Origin: a bacterium
GTDB taxonomy: Bacteria; Patescibacteriota; Minisyncoccia; Phycocordibacterales; CALRBL01
DNA length: 47,269 bases
Assembly: GCA_027487075.1 (NCBI GenBank)
Contig: JAIYEG010000010.1
Span: 1-47,269 of the forward strand
Direction of reading: 5' to 3'
Part shown: piece after piece, positions 17,039 to 24,660 of the stretch
How positions within the stretch are numbered: position 1 is the first letter of the stretch
Layout: each line of letters starts with the position of its first letter
Position numbers and translations under genes: made by a program
Notes under the pieces: generated by a model
Told to the model about the DNA's origin: nothing
Seen by the model: only the letters and a program-made list of their open reading frames with translations
The model's database searches: none

Positions 17039-17482
17039 TTATCTCTCTGCCACCTCCTTCAGTTTTGCCAATGCTTTCGGCCACATCTCAGCGAACATAT
17101 CTTTCCATTCTGAGGCGACCATCAATTCGACAAGAACCTCTGTGCCACCATCGACATCCTTGAACATATAGTTTTCATACCCTTCCTGTCCTTCTACGGT
17201 CGGCCATGGGCGCTTCTCGCCATTCTTGATTTCTCCAATATGCCTGATTGAGACGAATTCTTGAGGACGATGTGCAGTGATCTTGGCATACATGCCGGAT
17301 ACGCTCGCGTCATCGCTTGGTCCAGTGAATATGATGTCGCTTCCTTCGTCCCAGCTTCCTTCGAAAGTCGAGCCTTTCTGGAAGATCTCGGCCCACTGTT
17401 CATACGTGTCTTTCTCGAGCATCGTCTTCCATACTTTTTCCCGCGGTGCATTGATAATCGTGGTGAAGGTAAGTTTTTCCAT
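17039..17482 (-). CDS. SRPBCC/AHSA1-family protein
   Basis: The 147-residue product begins MEKLTFTTIINAPREKVWKTM and continues YEQWAEIF and FEGSWDEGSDIIF, the standard start-domain (Bet v 1-like) pattern of activator-of-Hsp90-ATPase-like bacterial proteins. It ends with a long amphipathic helix (MFAEMWPKALAKLKEVAER) that closes the hydrophobic cavity in this fold. The ligand is unknown. The DUF1801 gene lies 18 bases upstream in the same direction. Confidence 0.9.
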   Translation of the reverse strand: MEKLTFTTIINAPREKVWKTMLEKDTYEQWAEIFQKGSTFEGSWDEGSDIIFTGPSDDASVSGMYAKITAHRPQEFVSIRHIGEIKNGEKRPWPTVEGQEGYENYMFKDVDGGTEVLVELMVASEWKDMFAEMWPKALAKLKEVAER

Positions 17483-17500
17483 ATAAGTAGTATACAGATA

Positions 17501-17860
17501 TTATATGCTTTTTTCCTCCTTCACTCGGAGCTTGATTATTTTGGTGATGAGCGGGACGGGTAACGGCTTATCATAAGGAAATCGGATGCATCCCTTAGAA
17601 AAACTCAATCCCTTCTTGTTGAGCTCATCCTCAAAAGGAGTAATGCCTGATGGTGAAGGATAAAACCCGACATGACCTTTCATTGCGGCAAAGTGTATGA
17701 CATTCTTCCCATTGAGCTGGATTGTGAGCATCCCGTAGTTGATCGCTTCTTCGCCTTTAGGAATAAGCTTTTTCGCTAGAGCTCGAAACTCTTTGATTTT
17801 TGGCACAAACTCTTTTGGAAGATTGTCGAGATAGTGATCGATGGAAGTGAATGTTTTCAT
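17501..17860 (-). CDS. DUF1801 (YdhG-like) protein
   Basis: A 119-residue DUF1801 protein: FTSIDHYLDNLP, INYGMLTIQLNGKNVIHFAA, HVGFYPSPSGI and the C-terminal CIRFPYDKPLPVPLITKII are the family's conserved blocks. Related Bacillus YdhG/Fra-type proteins were proposed as intracellular iron chaperones, but the evidence does not transfer firmly to this branch. It is probably co-transcribed with the SRPBCC gene. Confidence 0.9.
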   Translation of the reverse strand: MKTFTSIDHYLDNLPKEFVPKIKEFRALAKKLIPKGEEAINYGMLTIQLNGKNVIHFAAMKGHVGFYPSPSGITPFEDELNKKGLSFSKGCIRFPYDKPLPVPLITKIIKLRVKEEKSI

Positions 17861-17935
17861 GCTTGAAAGTTTTTTGAAATATTAAATGTTAGGATACTTT
17901 TACTTCTTTGCGGCTTTTGACTTTCACGAATGTAA

Positions 17936-19378
17936 TTACCCAATTATTTTTACTACTCCTTTATCTGCATCAACTTCAACCAAATCTCCGTCTTTGAGAA
18001 CTTTCGTAGCGACCTTGCTTCCTACAATGGCAACTTTCTTTAACTCTCTTGCTACGATTGCCGTGTGAGTCAAAAGACCTCCTTCATCCGTGATGATTGC
18101 AGAAGCCTTACCGATAAGTGGAATAAAAGTGAGGTTTGTCGTTGTTGCAACGAGTATATCTCCGTCCTTAAAATCATCCGCCTGCTTAGTAACATCAAAG
18201 ATAATCTTTACACTACCTCTCACGTTACCCTTGAAAGCAGATATACCCTTAAATTCTTTGACGCTAGTGTCGATGTTTTCTTTAGGCCAAAGTTCCACAA
18301 CTTTATGTTCATCAAATTCATACCAAACCTTATTCTCTCTATAATTAGAGATTATGGCAGAACAAGCTTTTCTTTTTGAAAGTAAGATCTTATCAATCAC
18401 CATCTTGTCGCCATCAAGAACTGAGGCAACTTCTTCTCGTGTAGCACATATAAGTTCTGATATTGATACATCAGCACGCTTTGCAATTTCTAAATACAAG
18501 TGCCTTGCATAGAAGTAACTTTCTTGTCGAAGGTCGTTACGGTATTCTCTATAAAAAGAAACTTTTTTACATGCATCAATCAGTCTCAATATATCAGGAT
18601 AACCAGAAAGCTTTTCCTTTACTTCTTTATAAAGAGCTTCAATATTCTTCTCGTCAATCTCAGACTGATGTAATACTTCTGCAGGATTTCCCCTAATCAG
18701 TTGATCTACTTCTTTTTTGAAATAACTAACAGTAAGAGGCTCTTCATCCATGTTCAAAATAGAAAAATATGAATACGTATCAGCAGCAGCTTTCAGATCT
18801 TCATCCACAGGTAGTCCCTCTTTAGATTTTTTTGCAATTTTCAAAAGCTCGTGCTTCAACGTGTACGCTGCGGTTTTTGCTGTTGGAGCGATCATTGCGG
18901 GTAACAATCGACTGTGATCTTCTTCATTGAGGTTAACTTCTTTCAATCTCTTTTTGAGCTCTGTTGTTAATCCGTCATCAAGAAGGAAAACCATCCATAC
19001 ATAGTTCATCCATTCATCTTCTTTTTTAGTAAATTCTGCCCAAAGATTATGTAATTCTTTTAAAGAAAGATCTGCTAAGTTAGTACTAGCAATCGTCTTT
19101 GAAAATAACAGAAAAGATTCAAATATAGGTACCGCACTCTTTTCAAAATATTCTTCAAAGCCCACTTTATATATTTCAGCGATGACGTGCTTATAACAAG
19201 CTTCAAGCATTTCTTGATCTACATACCCAGACCCAAATCCATCTTTGTATCCAATAAACTGATTAGGAAATTTAACTCCAAATAGCTCCTCAAACTGAAG
19301 TGGTCCAAAAGACCAGTTTTCGCCAAGACGGAGGGAGTGCTTTTTTGACCATACTTTCTTTAAGGTGTGGGTGTTCAT
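17936..19378 (-). CDS. PEP-utilizing-type phosphohistidine swivel protein (C subunit of a split dikinase)
   Basis: The 480-residue product has a C-terminal PEP-utilizers mobile domain from ~383: DGDILVATTTNLTFIP, then ITDEGGLLTHTAIVAREL with the predicted phospho-accepting His438. The N-terminal ~380 residues are mostly helical and not recognised; they hold several charged segments (LHNLWAEFTKKEDEWMNYVW, ESYFYARHLYLEIAKRADVS). The PEP/pyruvate TIM barrel is absent. The layout matches the middle plus swivel parts of rifampin-phosphotransferase-like dikinases, with the ATP-grasp part encoded separately at 20271-21221. The N-terminal region would then be the substrate-binding part (inference). 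Confidence 0.8.
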   Translation of the reverse strand: MNTHTLKKVWSKKHSLRLGENWSFGPLQFEELFGVKFPNQFIGYKDGFGSGYVDQEMLEACYKHVIAEIYKVGFEEYFEKSAVPIFESFLLFSKTIASTNLADLSLKELHNLWAEFTKKEDEWMNYVWMVFLLDDGLTTELKKRLKEVNLNEEDHSRLLPAMIAPTAKTAAYTLKHELLKIAKKSKEGLPVDEDLKAAADTYSYFSILNMDEEPLTVSYFKKEVDQLIRGNPAEVLHQSEIDEKNIEALYKEVKEKLSGYPDILRLIDACKKVSFYREYRNDLRQESYFYARHLYLEIAKRADVSISELICATREEVASVLDGDKMVIDKILLSKRKACSAIISNYRENKVWYEFDEHKVVELWPKENIDTSVKEFKGISAFKGNVRGSVKIIFDVTKQADDFKDGDILVATTTNLTFIPLIGKASAIITDEGGLLTHTAIVARELKKVAIVGSKVATKVLKDGDLVEVDADKGVVKIIG

Positions 19379-19393
19379 AAGAGTGTTTCTATA

Positions 19394-20269
19394 CTACTTA
19401 TTAGTACCTGACCAAGCAAGTTTCCTTTCTTCTGATTTTTGTTCTAGTTCTTTGATAATTTCACCAAGATCTTTCTCTTGTTCTGTCTCATTTTCACGAT
19501 ATCTAACAATGATTTTCCCATCCTTATTCTCAAATGTTGCAGACTCCAAAAAGTTTCTGGATCTACCATGTAAGTAGGTTTTTAAGTTCTCAGCAGATAT
19601 ATCTTTCCCCATAAGTGCAAGTACTGAAAAATCCGCAGTATTGTGTCCAACTTGAATATTCACGTACTCATGACCTGGGAAGTGACTTTCGGTTATTTCT
19701 CTCATACGCGCACTCAGTCTCAAATATCTTATAGCTTCTTCTTCAGGTGTACGCACAAAATCTGAAGGACGTATGCTGTCAGTATCAGTTTCAGGAAAAG
19801 CTTCATGAAGTTCGCCCTTAACTGATTCAAGCTCTTCTGGTTTTGCAACCCATGCAAGCATAGTGAAATACTCATTACCAGAGAATTTCTTGCCGTATTC
19901 TTTCCATGCAGGGACATAATCAGTGTCAGCCTTAAAACCGATTATAGACTGAGGTTGAACTTCTGTAACGACAAACTTTTTTGTAAAATTACTTTTAATT
20001 TCTGGTCTTTCTTTAAGTGTATTTATAGGAACAAATTCAACACTTGGATCTTCTGCACATAATTCTTGTAGCTCAGTTTCGATTTCGTTTCTAGTTTCAA
20101 CTGCTCTTCCGACATTTGATGGTGTCAGGTAGATAATTGACCCAAGAGGAGCGTTTTGAATTCTTTCATACAATTCAACAGCCTTCTCTCTTGCCTGTTC
20201 TCCACCTCTTTCTGATAGGGTTCCGTCTACATTCTTATCTCCGTGCCTAATTGTTTCAAAATTACCCAT
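19394..20269 (-). CDS. Histidine-phosphatase-superfamily protein inside the split-dikinase operon
   Basis: The 291-residue product opens with ETIRHGDKNVDGTLSERGGEQA, whose RHG (residues 8-10) is the catalytic triplet of the histidine phosphatase (phosphoglycerate-mutase-like) superfamily. SNVGRAVETRNEIETEL gives the second Arg block and the late VGHNTADFSVL supplies the second His. The C-terminal ~60 residues are charged and helical. It sits one base after the ATP-grasp gene and 15 bases before the swivel gene. A phosphatase between the two halves of a phosphohistidine enzyme could dephosphorylate the enzyme or its product (inference). Confidence 0.83.
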   Translation of the reverse strand: MGNFETIRHGDKNVDGTLSERGGEQAREKAVELYERIQNAPLGSIIYLTPSNVGRAVETRNEIETELQELCAEDPSVEFVPINTLKERPEIKSNFTKKFVVTEVQPQSIIGFKADTDYVPAWKEYGKKFSGNEYFTMLAWVAKPEELESVKGELHEAFPETDTDSIRPSDFVRTPEEEAIRYLRLSARMREITESHFPGHEYVNIQVGHNTADFSVLALMGKDISAENLKTYLHGRSRNFLESATFENKDGKIIVRYRENETEQEKDLGEIIKELEQKSEERKLAWSGTNK

Positions 20270-20270
20270 T

Positions 20271-21221
20271 CTATTTATTAGTTAAGGTTGTTATTGGCCT
20301 ACTTTGTGTAATATAAAATTTTCCTTTTTCAAAAGCCCATTCAATATCACAAGGAAAACCATAATGATTCTCAATCTTCAAGACAAGCTCAGATAATTCC
20401 AATATTTGATCTGTGGCCAAAACTTGTGATGAAGCTCGTGGCTCAGGAATATCTTTCCATTCTGTATTTCCATTTTCGTCTCTATATAAAGCTTTAACTT
20501 GAGTGTTAGTTGTGATATCAATTATATTTCTCGCATTCTTTTCGACGACATATGAATCAGGTGTTATCTCTCCTGATACAATTGCTTCTCCTAGACCAAA
20601 CCCCGCTTCGATAATAAGTTGATTTCTATCTTCAGATACAGGGTGTACTGAAAAAGCAATGCCTGATATTTCTGAATCAACCATCTTTTGCACCACAACA
20701 GCCACTGAGATGTGTGTTTTATGTAATCCTTTTTCAAACCTGTAGAATATTGCACGAGGAGTGAAAAGTGATGCCCAACAGTGTTTTACTTTTTCTAATA
20801 CATCATTTTTTGTAGTATTCAAATAACTATTGAGTTGTCCTGCCCATGCATGATCAACCCCATCTTCAGCGGTGGCAGAAGATCTGACTGCCACATACTC
20901 GGTATCAAGTTCGATAAAGGATGTTTCAATTTCTTTCTTAATATCTTCTAATATTTCGGCATTAAGAATGAGACCTTGAATTTTTTCAGAAGCCGCCTCA
21001 ATTGTATGAATTTCCTGATGATTTACCGAATCTAAAATAGCATCGATTTCATCAATCAGGTGACTTTCTTTTAGGAAGTAATCGAATGATGTAGAGAGGA
21101 TAACAAAACCAGAAGGAACAGGAATTCCAGCATTTGTCATTTCGCCAAGGGAAGCACCTTTGCCTCCAGCGATATCAGCATTATTTTTATTTAATTGTCT
21201 AAAATTACGAGTTAACTCCAT
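20271..21221 (-). CDS. PPDK_N/PEP-synthase-type ATP-grasp domain protein (N subunit of a split dikinase)
   Basis: I start at MELTRNFRQL (21221); an upstream ATG at 21239 would add only six residues. The 316-residue product is a complete PPDK N-terminal ATP-grasp domain: GGKGASLGEMTNAGIPVPSGF, VAVRSSATAEDG, AWAGQLNSYLN, GIAFSVHPVSEDRNQLIIEA and DIEWAFEKGKFYITQSRPI. This is the nucleotide-binding part of PEP synthase and rifampin phosphotransferase. It stops exactly where the swivel domain would start. It is the first gene of a three-gene operon. Confidence 0.88.
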   Translation of the reverse strand: MELTRNFRQLNKNNADIAGGKGASLGEMTNAGIPVPSGFVILSTSFDYFLKESHLIDEIDAILDSVNHQEIHTIEAASEKIQGLILNAEILEDIKKEIETSFIELDTEYVAVRSSATAEDGVDHAWAGQLNSYLNTTKNDVLEKVKHCWASLFTPRAIFYRFEKGLHKTHISVAVVVQKMVDSEISGIAFSVHPVSEDRNQLIIEAGFGLGEAIVSGEITPDSYVVEKNARNIIDITTNTQVKALYRDENGNTEWKDIPEPRASSQVLATDQILELSELVLKIENHYGFPCDIEWAFEKGKFYITQSRPITTLTNK

Positions 21222-21440
21222 ATAATACAATTTTATCATAAAACCACTCTCAATAAGTATCCCAAAGTTTCAAAACAGGAAATTTATACTTAGGCAACTA
21301 TTATAGATTTTGACAGGTCTCGGTACCACGAACCTGTGACATGACTGCTGGCCTCATCGGGTTCGGAACTTTCTCCATCAAGCCCAGTAAGGGTTTCCAG
21401 AGATACTTGAGTATATCATTTTGACGTTCCTCGGAATGAG
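21222..21440. other. Non-coding junction with tRNA-like fragments; possible left end of the mobile island
   Basis: No gene is visible. The minus strand holds a T-arm-like CACAGGTTCG and an inverted repeat ACAGGT/ACCTGT (about 21313-21337). Bases 21352-21370 match 31391-31409 at 15 of 19 positions in direct orientation, 10.04 kb apart. These could be att-site remnants, but the match is short. Confidence 0.35.
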
Positions 21441-21785
21441 CTATTTCTTCAAAAAAGACCTTAAGGCTTTCTTCCAACCTAGCTTATGTATCTCCTGAAG
21501 AATCATCCATACTTCCCCTAAAAAATAAGCCCCCACCATTCCAACGAGAGACAATGTGAATCCTGCGTTAAAAGGATTTTCAAATAAGTTACCTGGGAGA
21601 TGAGCAACTTTTACGAGAAGATTCCAAAAACTAATAAGAACAATTCCCCAGAACGCACTAAAACCAATATATTCAAACTCACTGATAGACTTTTCAGATT
21701 TTGTCTTCTTTCTAAAGATCCAGACGCTCATAAAGCCGGCAAGTAGAACGTAGAAGTAAATATAGAAACTTTCAGTAGGTAACAT
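21441..21785 (-). CDS. Small membrane protein of unknown function
   Basis: The 114-residue product has three hydrophobic segments (~7-24 FYIYFYVLLAGFMSVWIF, ~41-60, ~75-95) and ends in a basic amphipathic tail (IHKLGWKKALRSFLKK). A short charged loop, KKTKSEKSIS, follows the first segment. The overall look recalls small membrane proteins such as DUF6338 that occur in defence islands, but I cannot assign it. It lies 60 bases downstream of the SLATT gene on the same strand and may be a further effector component. Confidence 0.6.
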   Translation of the reverse strand: MLPTESFYIYFYVLLAGFMSVWIFRKKTKSEKSISEFEYIGFSAFWGIVLISFWNLLVKVAHLPGNLFENPFNAGFTLSLVGMVGAYFLGEVWMILQEIHKLGWKKALRSFLKK

Positions 21786-21845
21786 TAGTCAAGTATACCA
21801 TTCGAGAAATAAGGGAAAAGCGACAAATGCGACACTGGTCAGTAT

Positions 21846-22334
21846 TTACTCTTTATCGGGATCCTCCTTACGTTCCGCTAACTTTTTTACTGCTTTTCTG
21901 TAAGCCCATTCTTGTGTTGGAGGTGTCAGTAAGACCAATTGATTATAATATTCAGAAATAGCTTTAACTTCTTTTAATAATTCACTTTCACTATAAAATG
22001 AAGCATACGAACAGTGAAGAGACCTAGCTCGATGTTTAATTACCGTAAAACTCTTTGCGGAGTTCAGGTTTTCATAGTACGACTTATGAGGACTAACGAT
22101 ACTACTTGTCGCCGTTATTACAGCAGACACTACAGTTACCCATCCCCACCAAGCAGGTATTACCTCACCAACAACAAGAAGTCCCGAAAGCGATGCTATC
22201 ACCGCTGGTAAAACTTCAAACCAAAATGCCATAGTTTGACTTCGAGACGCAAGAATATGATGAGCTTCGGCCGTGTGTCGCGCGTTATCTTCTATTGTCT
22301 GACATTCTCTTTTAAGATGATCTATATTATTCAT
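21846..22334 (-). CDS. SLATT-domain 2-TM effector of a CBASS-type system
   Basis: This 162-residue protein has a short helical N-terminus, a two-helix membrane hairpin (~33-56 FWFEVLPAVIASLSGLLVVG and ~60-83 WWGWVTVVSAVITATSSIV), then a helical C-terminal half (SFTVIKHRARSLHCSYASF). This is the SLATT arrangement (SMODS and SLOG-associating two-TM effector). SLATT proteins are predicted to disrupt the membrane when their partner nucleotide-generating enzyme fires. Its start overlaps the CD-NTase stop by 8 bases, which fits an enzyme-effector pair. Confidence 0.85.
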   Translation of the reverse strand: MNNIDHLKRECQTIEDNARHTAEAHHILASRSQTMAFWFEVLPAVIASLSGLLVVGEVIPAWWGWVTVVSAVITATSSIVSPHKSYYENLNSAKSFTVIKHRARSLHCSYASFYSESELLKEVKAISEYYNQLVLLTPPTQEWAYRKAVKKLAERKEDPDKE

Positions 22335-23682
22335 AATTTGCTCCGATTGGTACCAGTATTCTTCCTACTGCGACACACACACTATCCTTAACAATATAAC
22401 ATTCGACGTAATGCTCCCCATGATACAACGTACTCTCAGTCTTTGCATGCCTACCGTAATCAGGGGTAATTTCACCTCTTAGACCACCTGCCCTTTGAGC
22501 GTCTTCACCAAAATTTCTCACTTTCCAAAAAACGGAGTAAGGAGTAGGCACATTTGTTTCTCTTATTTTAAATTCAAGAGACTTACCCTTAAATAAAATG
22601 AACGAGGAAAGAGGATGTGCCAAAAAATCACCTAACCAGCCAGCACGAAATCCATTCGGAGTAACCAGTGCATCTATGGATAAAGTATGCTGCATATCTC
22701 GCTTAATCTGTATTCCACGATCAGTAATGAACTCCTCATCGCTTGAGGGATATGCTTGCGAGAGCTGCAATATCTTGGTTTCAAGAGTATCAACAAAGAT
22801 CTTGTCTTGAGCGATCAAAAAATCACCACCAAAGATCTTCTGCCATTCCAGTGATGCATCACGCATCTGATCACTTGATTCGTATTCGATTGCCTTTTCT
22901 GCCCTGTTGTATGCACTCTCGGTTTTCGAAAACCATTCTTCACCAAGACTCACAAAAGTATTGTAACCTATAGAAAAGACCGAGGAATTTCTTTTTGTCT
23001 TAAGAAACTCAAAGAATCCCAACATGAGTTCAGGGTAGAGTATATTCACCTGATTATTGAACTTCTGCTTAAGGTATTCAACAACTAGTATTTCAAGAAC
23101 GTAAGATTTGATAGGAACATTGCAATTTCTGATCCAAGACTTGAGCATCCTTATCAATGACTTGGTTCTATCTGTTTCAACACTTGAGTCTTTGACGTGC
23201 TTAATCTCTGCTAGAGGATCCCATATATGCCAAGAACCACCATTTTCAGTATCTGGTATTCGGAAAGTCTTTGCTTCGGTCTGCCAAGCCGGTAGAAGTT
23301 CAACCGTGTGTGATCCCTCGGAAAAACTTATAACTATCACCTTACCCCACGCACTGATCTTTTCGGTGGTAACAAACTTCTCTTTCAAAACTTCGCGTAT
23401 ATCTTGGAGCAGCTGAGACTGCTTATTTCCAGACAAGGAATTGTAACGATCGAACTCTTCATCAGGCATTCTAAAAATCACATCAATGTCCTTTGGCGGT
23501 CTGATATGAGTATGCTTACCATAAGAACCGATAAGTAATTTCGTGCTGCCGTCATACGACTGATTGGGATAATACTTCGAGTGCAATTTTTCGCACACGC
23601 TTTTTATCTTCGTCTTAGCGTCCTCTTTCTGAAGATCTGTAAGCTTAATCTTTTCGAGGAATGTCTTGAAGCTGGAGTCCAT
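22327..23682 (-). CDS. CD-NTase (SMODS) with C-terminal AGS-C sensor domain
   Basis: In 451 residues the nucleotidyltransferase core shows IGSYGKHTHIRPPKDIDVIF at 51-70 (GS at 52-53, metal-binding Asp65 and Asp67) and a third acidic residue in HTVELLPAW (Glu128). This is the CBASS cyclic-oligonucleotide synthase signature. The C-terminal ~110 residues (AGWLGDF..., VFWKVRNFG, AGGLRGEI, TLYHGEHYVECYIV) match the AGS-C domain, a predicted sensor appended to SMODS enzymes. It would make a cyclic di- or trinucleotide on infection to activate the SLATT effector. The product nucleotide cannot be read from sequence. It is translationally coupled to the SLATT gene. Confidence 0.92.
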   Translation of the reverse strand: MDSSFKTFLEKIKLTDLQKEDAKTKIKSVCEKLHSKYYPNQSYDGSTKLLIGSYGKHTHIRPPKDIDVIFRMPDEEFDRYNSLSGNKQSQLLQDIREVLKEKFVTTEKISAWGKVIVISFSEGSHTVELLPAWQTEAKTFRIPDTENGGSWHIWDPLAEIKHVKDSSVETDRTKSLIRMLKSWIRNCNVPIKSYVLEILVVEYLKQKFNNQVNILYPELMLGFFEFLKTKRNSSVFSIGYNTFVSLGEEWFSKTESAYNRAEKAIEYESSDQMRDASLEWQKIFGGDFLIAQDKIFVDTLETKILQLSQAYPSSDEEFITDRGIQIKRDMQHTLSIDALVTPNGFRAGWLGDFLAHPLSSFILFKGKSLEFKIRETNVPTPYSVFWKVRNFGEDAQRAGGLRGEITPDYGRHAKTESTLYHGEHYVECYIVKDSVCVAVGRILVPIGANYE

Positions 23683-23700
23683 AAAATCGATAGCTTAGAC

Positions 23701-23982
23701 CTATATGTTAGCGTTCATCCACTTAGTAACATCGGCATTAATACCGTAAGTACCCCAGTCATCTCCCGATACATCCATTACGAGTAGTTCGTCGTTACTG
23801 TCGATAAATTTATTCAAATGATCACGTACTGTAGCAGCACTACCTGTAGTTACGACAAGCCAAGTGGATTCAAGAGGCTTCGCCCAAGTACCAAGTTCTT
23901 TTATTTCTTTAATCAATCGGAGATACTCTGATGATGTTTCTCCTTTGTTCAAGTCATATGCGATTAAAAAAGTTTTGTTCAT
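23701..23982 (-). CDS. Cas2/SinR-like small protein in a CBASS operon
   Basis: The 93-residue product begins MNKTFLIAYDLNKGE and has LESTWLVVTT plus LLVMDVSGDDWGTYG, the ferredoxin-like pattern of the SinR/Cas2-like family (VapD/Cas2 superfamily). No CRISPR array or Cas1 is present, so it is not a spacer-acquisition protein. Such small proteins are found beside CD-NTase systems; their role is unclear. It lies 18 bases upstream of the CD-NTase gene and 6 bases downstream of the LexA-like gene, so the four genes look like one operon. Confidence 0.78.
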   Translation of the reverse strand: MNKTFLIAYDLNKGETSSEYLRLIKEIKELGTWAKPLESTWLVVTTGSAATVRDHLNKFIDSNDELLVMDVSGDDWGTYGINADVTKWMNANI

Positions 23983-23988
23983 AAATAA

Positions 23989-24615
23989 TTAAGTTAAGTC
24001 TGGCAATGTTGCAACAATGACACCCTGTATAGAAAAGTTGTCAGACACGATGATCGGCTTATGTTCCTTATTGCTTGATCGTGGCTTGAGAACGACGAAG
24101 CCGTTCTCCTTAGTAAACTCTTTTACAGTAGCGGCATCATCAATTAAGGCGACAACTTTTTCGCCATTGCTTGCGTGATTCTGCTGTCGAACCAAAAGGA
24201 TGTCTCCGTCTTGGATTCCCGCTTGGTTCATAGAATCACCACTAGCCCTAAGCAAAAAATATCCGTTACCTGAGGAAACGATCGAACGGGAAACAGGAAT
24301 ATACGCCTCGACATTTTCTTCGGCCAGAATCGGCGAACCGCAAGAAACAAGACCCACGAGTGGCACCTCTACTGTGCGGGCATGATCTTCCTGCTCTTCT
24401 AGATCTTTCCTTACCTGAAGATCACCTTGGCTGTTACGCTGAATCCAACCCCTATTAATAAGGCTGTTGAGTAAAAGCAAAGCAGATCTTGGTGATTTAT
24501 ATCCGAGCTCGTCACGCAAATCTCTTACAGAGGGAGAAAATCCCTCGTGAACAATTGCGTTGCGAATGAAGCGAAATGCCTCTAACTCCTTCTCTTTTAG
24601 CTCTTTTTGACTCAT
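23989..24615 (-). CDS. LexA-like self-cleaving repressor (S24 peptidase) controlling the CBASS operon
   Basis: The 208-residue product has an N-terminal LexA-type winged helix (FIRNAIVHEGFSPSVRDLRDELGYKS, ~17-41) and a C-terminal S24 protease. The cleavage site is Cys92-Gly93 in LVSCGSPILAEEN, the nucleophile Ser128 is in ASGDSMNQAGI, and the general base Lys165 is in AATVKEF. In LexA the bond is usually Ala-Gly; Cys-Gly occurs in UmuD-type relatives. It is the first gene of the CBASS-type operon and likely represses its own promoter, releasing it on DNA damage via RecA-ssDNA (inference). Confidence 0.92.
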   Translation of the reverse strand: MSQKELKEKELEAFRFIRNAIVHEGFSPSVRDLRDELGYKSPRSALLLLNSLINRGWIQRNSQGDLQVRKDLEEQEDHARTVEVPLVGLVSCGSPILAEENVEAYIPVSRSIVSSGNGYFLLRASGDSMNQAGIQDGDILLVRQQNHASNGEKVVALIDDAATVKEFTKENGFVVLKPRSSNKEHKPIIVSDNFSIQGVIVATLPDLT

Positions 24616-24616
24616 T

Positions 24617-24636
24617 GTATGCTAAGTGTATCATAC
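24617..24636 (-). promoter_or_regulatory. Candidate operator and -10 of the lexA-like/CBASS operon
   Basis: An inverted repeat GTATG-N10-CATAC spans 24617-24636, immediately before the ATG at 24615. A minus-strand -10 TATGAT (24630-24635) overlaps the repeat, as expected for an autorepressor site. The -35 is not clear. Confidence 0.5.
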
Positions 24637-24660
24637 TGTTTACTTTTTTGCAAACTACTT

